This document shows positions 41,723 through 43,741 of a DNA stretch of 43,741 bases, piece after piece. The translations under genes were made by a program, and so were the position numbers. Under the pieces are notes generated by a model. The model saw only the letters and a list, made by a program, of their open reading frames with translations, was not told where the DNA came from and ran no database searches. Numbering within the stretch: the first letter of the stretch is position 1; every line of letters starts with the position of its first letter. Source of the stretch: Chromatiales bacterium 21-64-14 (GTDB lineage Bacteria; Pseudomonadota; Gammaproteobacteria; 21-64-14); NCBI GenBank assembly GCA_002255365.1, contig NCBI01000033.1, positions 1 through 43,741 on the forward strand, in the 5' to 3' direction.

Positions 41723-43741
41723 ATGACGACGCGTGCCGAATCCGACAGTGGCGACCAAGGTCGCGAGAACGGGGAGCGGGGGCATGAAGCCCGGTTCGCT
41801 GCTGGGGACGGGCTACCGGGCCGGACCACGCCACGTCGCTACCTTTGGGGGCTGCGCGCACGTCTGCTCCTGTTGGTTGGACTTTCTGTTCTCCCCGCAC
41901 TCGGAGTCATCGGCTACACGGCGCAACGGCAGCGGGCCCAAGCCACGGCCACCGCGCAGGACCAAGCCATCGCCGTGGCGCAACAGATCGGTCTTCGCGA
42001 AGCGCAGCGGATTCGCCACACCCGTCAGCTCCTGGCGCTTCTTGCGCACCTGCCACAGGTCCGTTCGGGAACCACTAACTGCCATTCGTTCCTTGCGGGG
42101 ATCCTCGCCCGTAGTCCGCAATATGCCAATTTCGCCATCATCGCCGCGGATGCGCACGTGCGCTGTAGCGCAGTGGAATTCCGCCAACCAGTTGACCCGG
42201 CGCGGGAAGCGTTCTTTCAACGTGCCTCCAAGACGCACGCGTTCTCGCTCGGCAACTATCAAATCGGCCAGATGACGAGGCTACCCGTCCTGGTAGCCGC
42301 CTACCCGCTCCTCGATCCCCAGGGTCGGGTGACAGCATTGCTGATCGCCGCGATGAAATTAAATGAGATCGATATCTTATCAAAGGATATGCGCCTACCT
42401 GCCGGCGCGACGCTGACCGTGCTCGACCCCACCGGGCGGGTACTCTTCCACTATCCCCATGGACAACGGTGGTTGGGGAAGGCACTGGCCAATACCCCAC
42501 TCGGACGCGTTCTTCACACGGTTGCGGGGTCAGGGGTCGTGCACACTGGGGGCCCGGATGGTGTGTCCAGCCTCTATGCGTTTTCGCGGGTCCGCCACCT
42601 CGGTAGCTCCCACGACTTGCACGTCATCTTGGGGATTCCGACCACGATCGCCTACACGCAGGTCTATCGCACGACGCGTCGCGAACTGCTACTCCTCACG
42701 TTGACCACGGCAGTGGTGTTCATACTGGCGTGGTTAGGGGGGACCGTCTTCGTGATACGACCGGTTCATGCCTTGCTCGCGGCCACCCGGCGCCTCGCGA
42801 CCGGCGATCTTACCGCACGTACGTATGCCCTACGCGGGGGCAGCGAGCTCGGGGAACTGGCCGCCGACTTCGACGCGATGGCCGGCGGACTCGAGCGGCG
42901 TGCCGCGGAAATCGCGGAAAAAACCCGGCGGGTCGAGCGCCTCAATCGAGTCTACAGGGTATTGAGTGGCATCAACAGTGCGCTACTGCGGATTCGCGAG
43001 CGCGAGGCGTTGCTCACGGAAGCCTGCCGCATCGCAGTCGATCAGGGGGGCTTTCAGCTTGCGTGGATCGGGATGGTGGATCCGGAGAGCGGGGACGTCG
43101 TGCCAACGGCCTGGGCCGGAAGTGGTCAGGACTACGTCAAGGGGATCCGGATTTCGATGCAGGAGGACGTTCCCGAAGGCGGCGGTCCCATCGGTCACGC
43201 GCTGCGTTCCAGCAAGTACATGGTATGCAACGATATCGAGCAGGATTCCCACATGGCGCTGTGGCGCGAAAATGCCCGCGCGTTTGGCTTGCGCTCGATG
43301 GCGGCCTTTCCGCTTCAGCTTCAACAGCGCGCCATCGGGGCCCTGGCGTTGTACGCCGACGAGCCGGGGTTTTTCGACACCGAGGAGATCCGGCTATTGG
43401 AGGAGCTTGCCGCCGACACCGGACTCGGGCTCGAGTATATCGAGCAGGAGCGACAACTTCGCCATCTTGCCTACTACGATGCACTCACAGGGCTCGCCAA
43501 TCGGACGCTTTTTTATGACCGGCTCGGACAGGCGCTCGCCAGGGGCCGGCGCACTAGCGGACGCACCGCGGTCCTCGCAATCGGCCTGATTCAGTTTCGC
43601 ACGGTCTCGGACACGCTCGGCCGACACGCTGGCGACCAGGCGCTGTGCGAGATCGGTGCGCGGCTCACCGGCGTGGTTCGCACGAGCGACACGGTGGCCC
43701 GCTTTGGAACGCATACCGTCGCGCGTCTGGGCGGTAACGAG
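41723..43741 (+). CDS. membrane GAF-GGDEF sensor, incomplete at the right edge
   Basis: 673 codons to the end of the window without a stop. The start at ATG 41723 follows AGAGGTG. A hydrophilic head of about 45 residues leads to a first membrane helix (RARLLLLVGLSVLPALGVIG). A periplasmic dCache-like sensor (FLAGILARSPQYANFAIIAA is typical), a second helix near 325-345, HAMP (GDLTARTYALRGGSELGELA), a GAF domain (about 415-570) and the start of a GGDEF domain follow. The last residues read ARLGGNE where an active cyclase has GGDE(E)F, so the motif may be altered. A downstream EAL domain is possible but outside the window. Same architecture as the gene at 29850-32777. Confidence 0.9.
   Translation, partial: MTTRAESDSGDQGRENGERGHEARFAAGDGLPGRTTPRRYLWGLRARLLLLVGLSVLPALGVIGYTAQRQRAQATATAQDQAIAVAQQIGLREAQRIRHTRQLLALLAHLPQVRSGTTNCHSFLAGILARSPQYANFAIIAADAHVRCSAVEFRQPVDPAREAFFQRASKTHAFSLGNYQIGQMTRLPVLVAAYPLLDPQGRVTALLIAAMKLNEIDILSKDMRLPAGATLTVLDPTGRVLFHYPHGQRWLGKALANTPLGRVLHTVAGSGVVHTGGPDGVSSLYAFSRVRHLGSSHDLHVILGIPTTIAYTQVYRTTRRELLLLTLTTAVVFILAWLGGTVFVIRPVHALLAATRRLATGDLTARTYALRGGSELGELAADFDAMAGGLERRAAEIAEKTRRVERLNRVYRVLSGINSALLRIREREALLTEACRIAVDQGGFQLAWIGMVDPESGDVVPTAWAGSGQDYVKGIRISMQEDVPEGGGPIGHALRSSKYMVCNDIEQDSHMALWRENARAFGLRSMAAFPLQLQQRAIGALALYADEPGFFDTEEIRLLEELAADTGLGLEYIEQERQLRHLAYYDALTGLANRTLFYDRLGQALARGRRTSGRTAVLAIGLIQFRTVSDTLGRHAGDQALCEIGARLTGVVRTSDTVARFGTHTVARLGGNE

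Overview
The window is a GC-rich proteobacterial chromosome segment. The gene content (FNR-type regulator, UbiU/UbiV/UbiT oxygen-independent ubiquinone pathway, caa3-type cytochrome oxidase, a TorD chaperone, PEP-CTERM and iron/sulfur-oxidiser-type outer-membrane protein remnants) fits a facultatively anaerobic, respiratory gammaproteobacterium, possibly an iron- or sulfur-oxidising chemolithotroph. That taxonomic placement is inference; no rRNA gene is present to test it.

Layout. 1-7 kb: a degraded stretch with a frameshifted PEP-CTERM-like gene, then an SDR oxidoreductase, a flavin reductase, a VIT1/CCC1 metal transporter, a secreted conserved protein, a broken SpoIIAA-like gene and a beta-carbonic anhydrase. 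7-12.4 kb: ubiT converging on a minus-strand operon (TIGR01212 radical SAM protein, ubiU, ubiV, lipoate ligase-DUF116 fusion) with a perfect FNR box upstream. 12.7-19.3 kb: a GT2 glycosyltransferase, an outer-membrane protein pseudogene, the FNR-like regulator, a TorD-like chaperone, a Wzx-type flippase and a methyltransferase. 19.4-29.7 kb: housekeeping genes (pabB, a giant DUF3683 FAD/Fe-S oxidoreductase, a glycine/sarcosine-type methyltransferase, gnd, msrB, gloA, dedA). 29.8-37.6 kb: a GAF-GGDEF-EAL signalling protein and the caa3 oxidase genes coxB-coxA-coxC, preceded by a second perfect FNR box. 37.8-41.7 kb: a decayed accessory region holding a fused MntA-HepT remnant, an SH3-like/XRE pair, IS66 and IS4-type transposase scraps, a dead receiver-domain gene and an integrase C-terminus that abuts tRNA-Arg(ACG). 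The window ends inside a second GAF-GGDEF sensor gene.

How it fits together. The FNR-like protein keeps the E-x2-SR recognition residues of FNR. Perfect TTGAT-N4-ATCAA sites lie ahead of both the anaerobic ubiquinone operon and the oxidase operon, so one oxygen-responsive switch may link quinone supply and terminal oxidase choice. The least explained component is the lipoate ligase-DUF116 protein that overlaps ubiV.

Mobile DNA. Three copies of a roughly 145-bp almost fully palindromic element (near 6.8, 39.1 and 41.6 kb) form a previously unlabelled MITE-like family. At least six genes are pseudogenes or fragments, concentrated in 0-5 kb, 14 kb and 39-40 kb.
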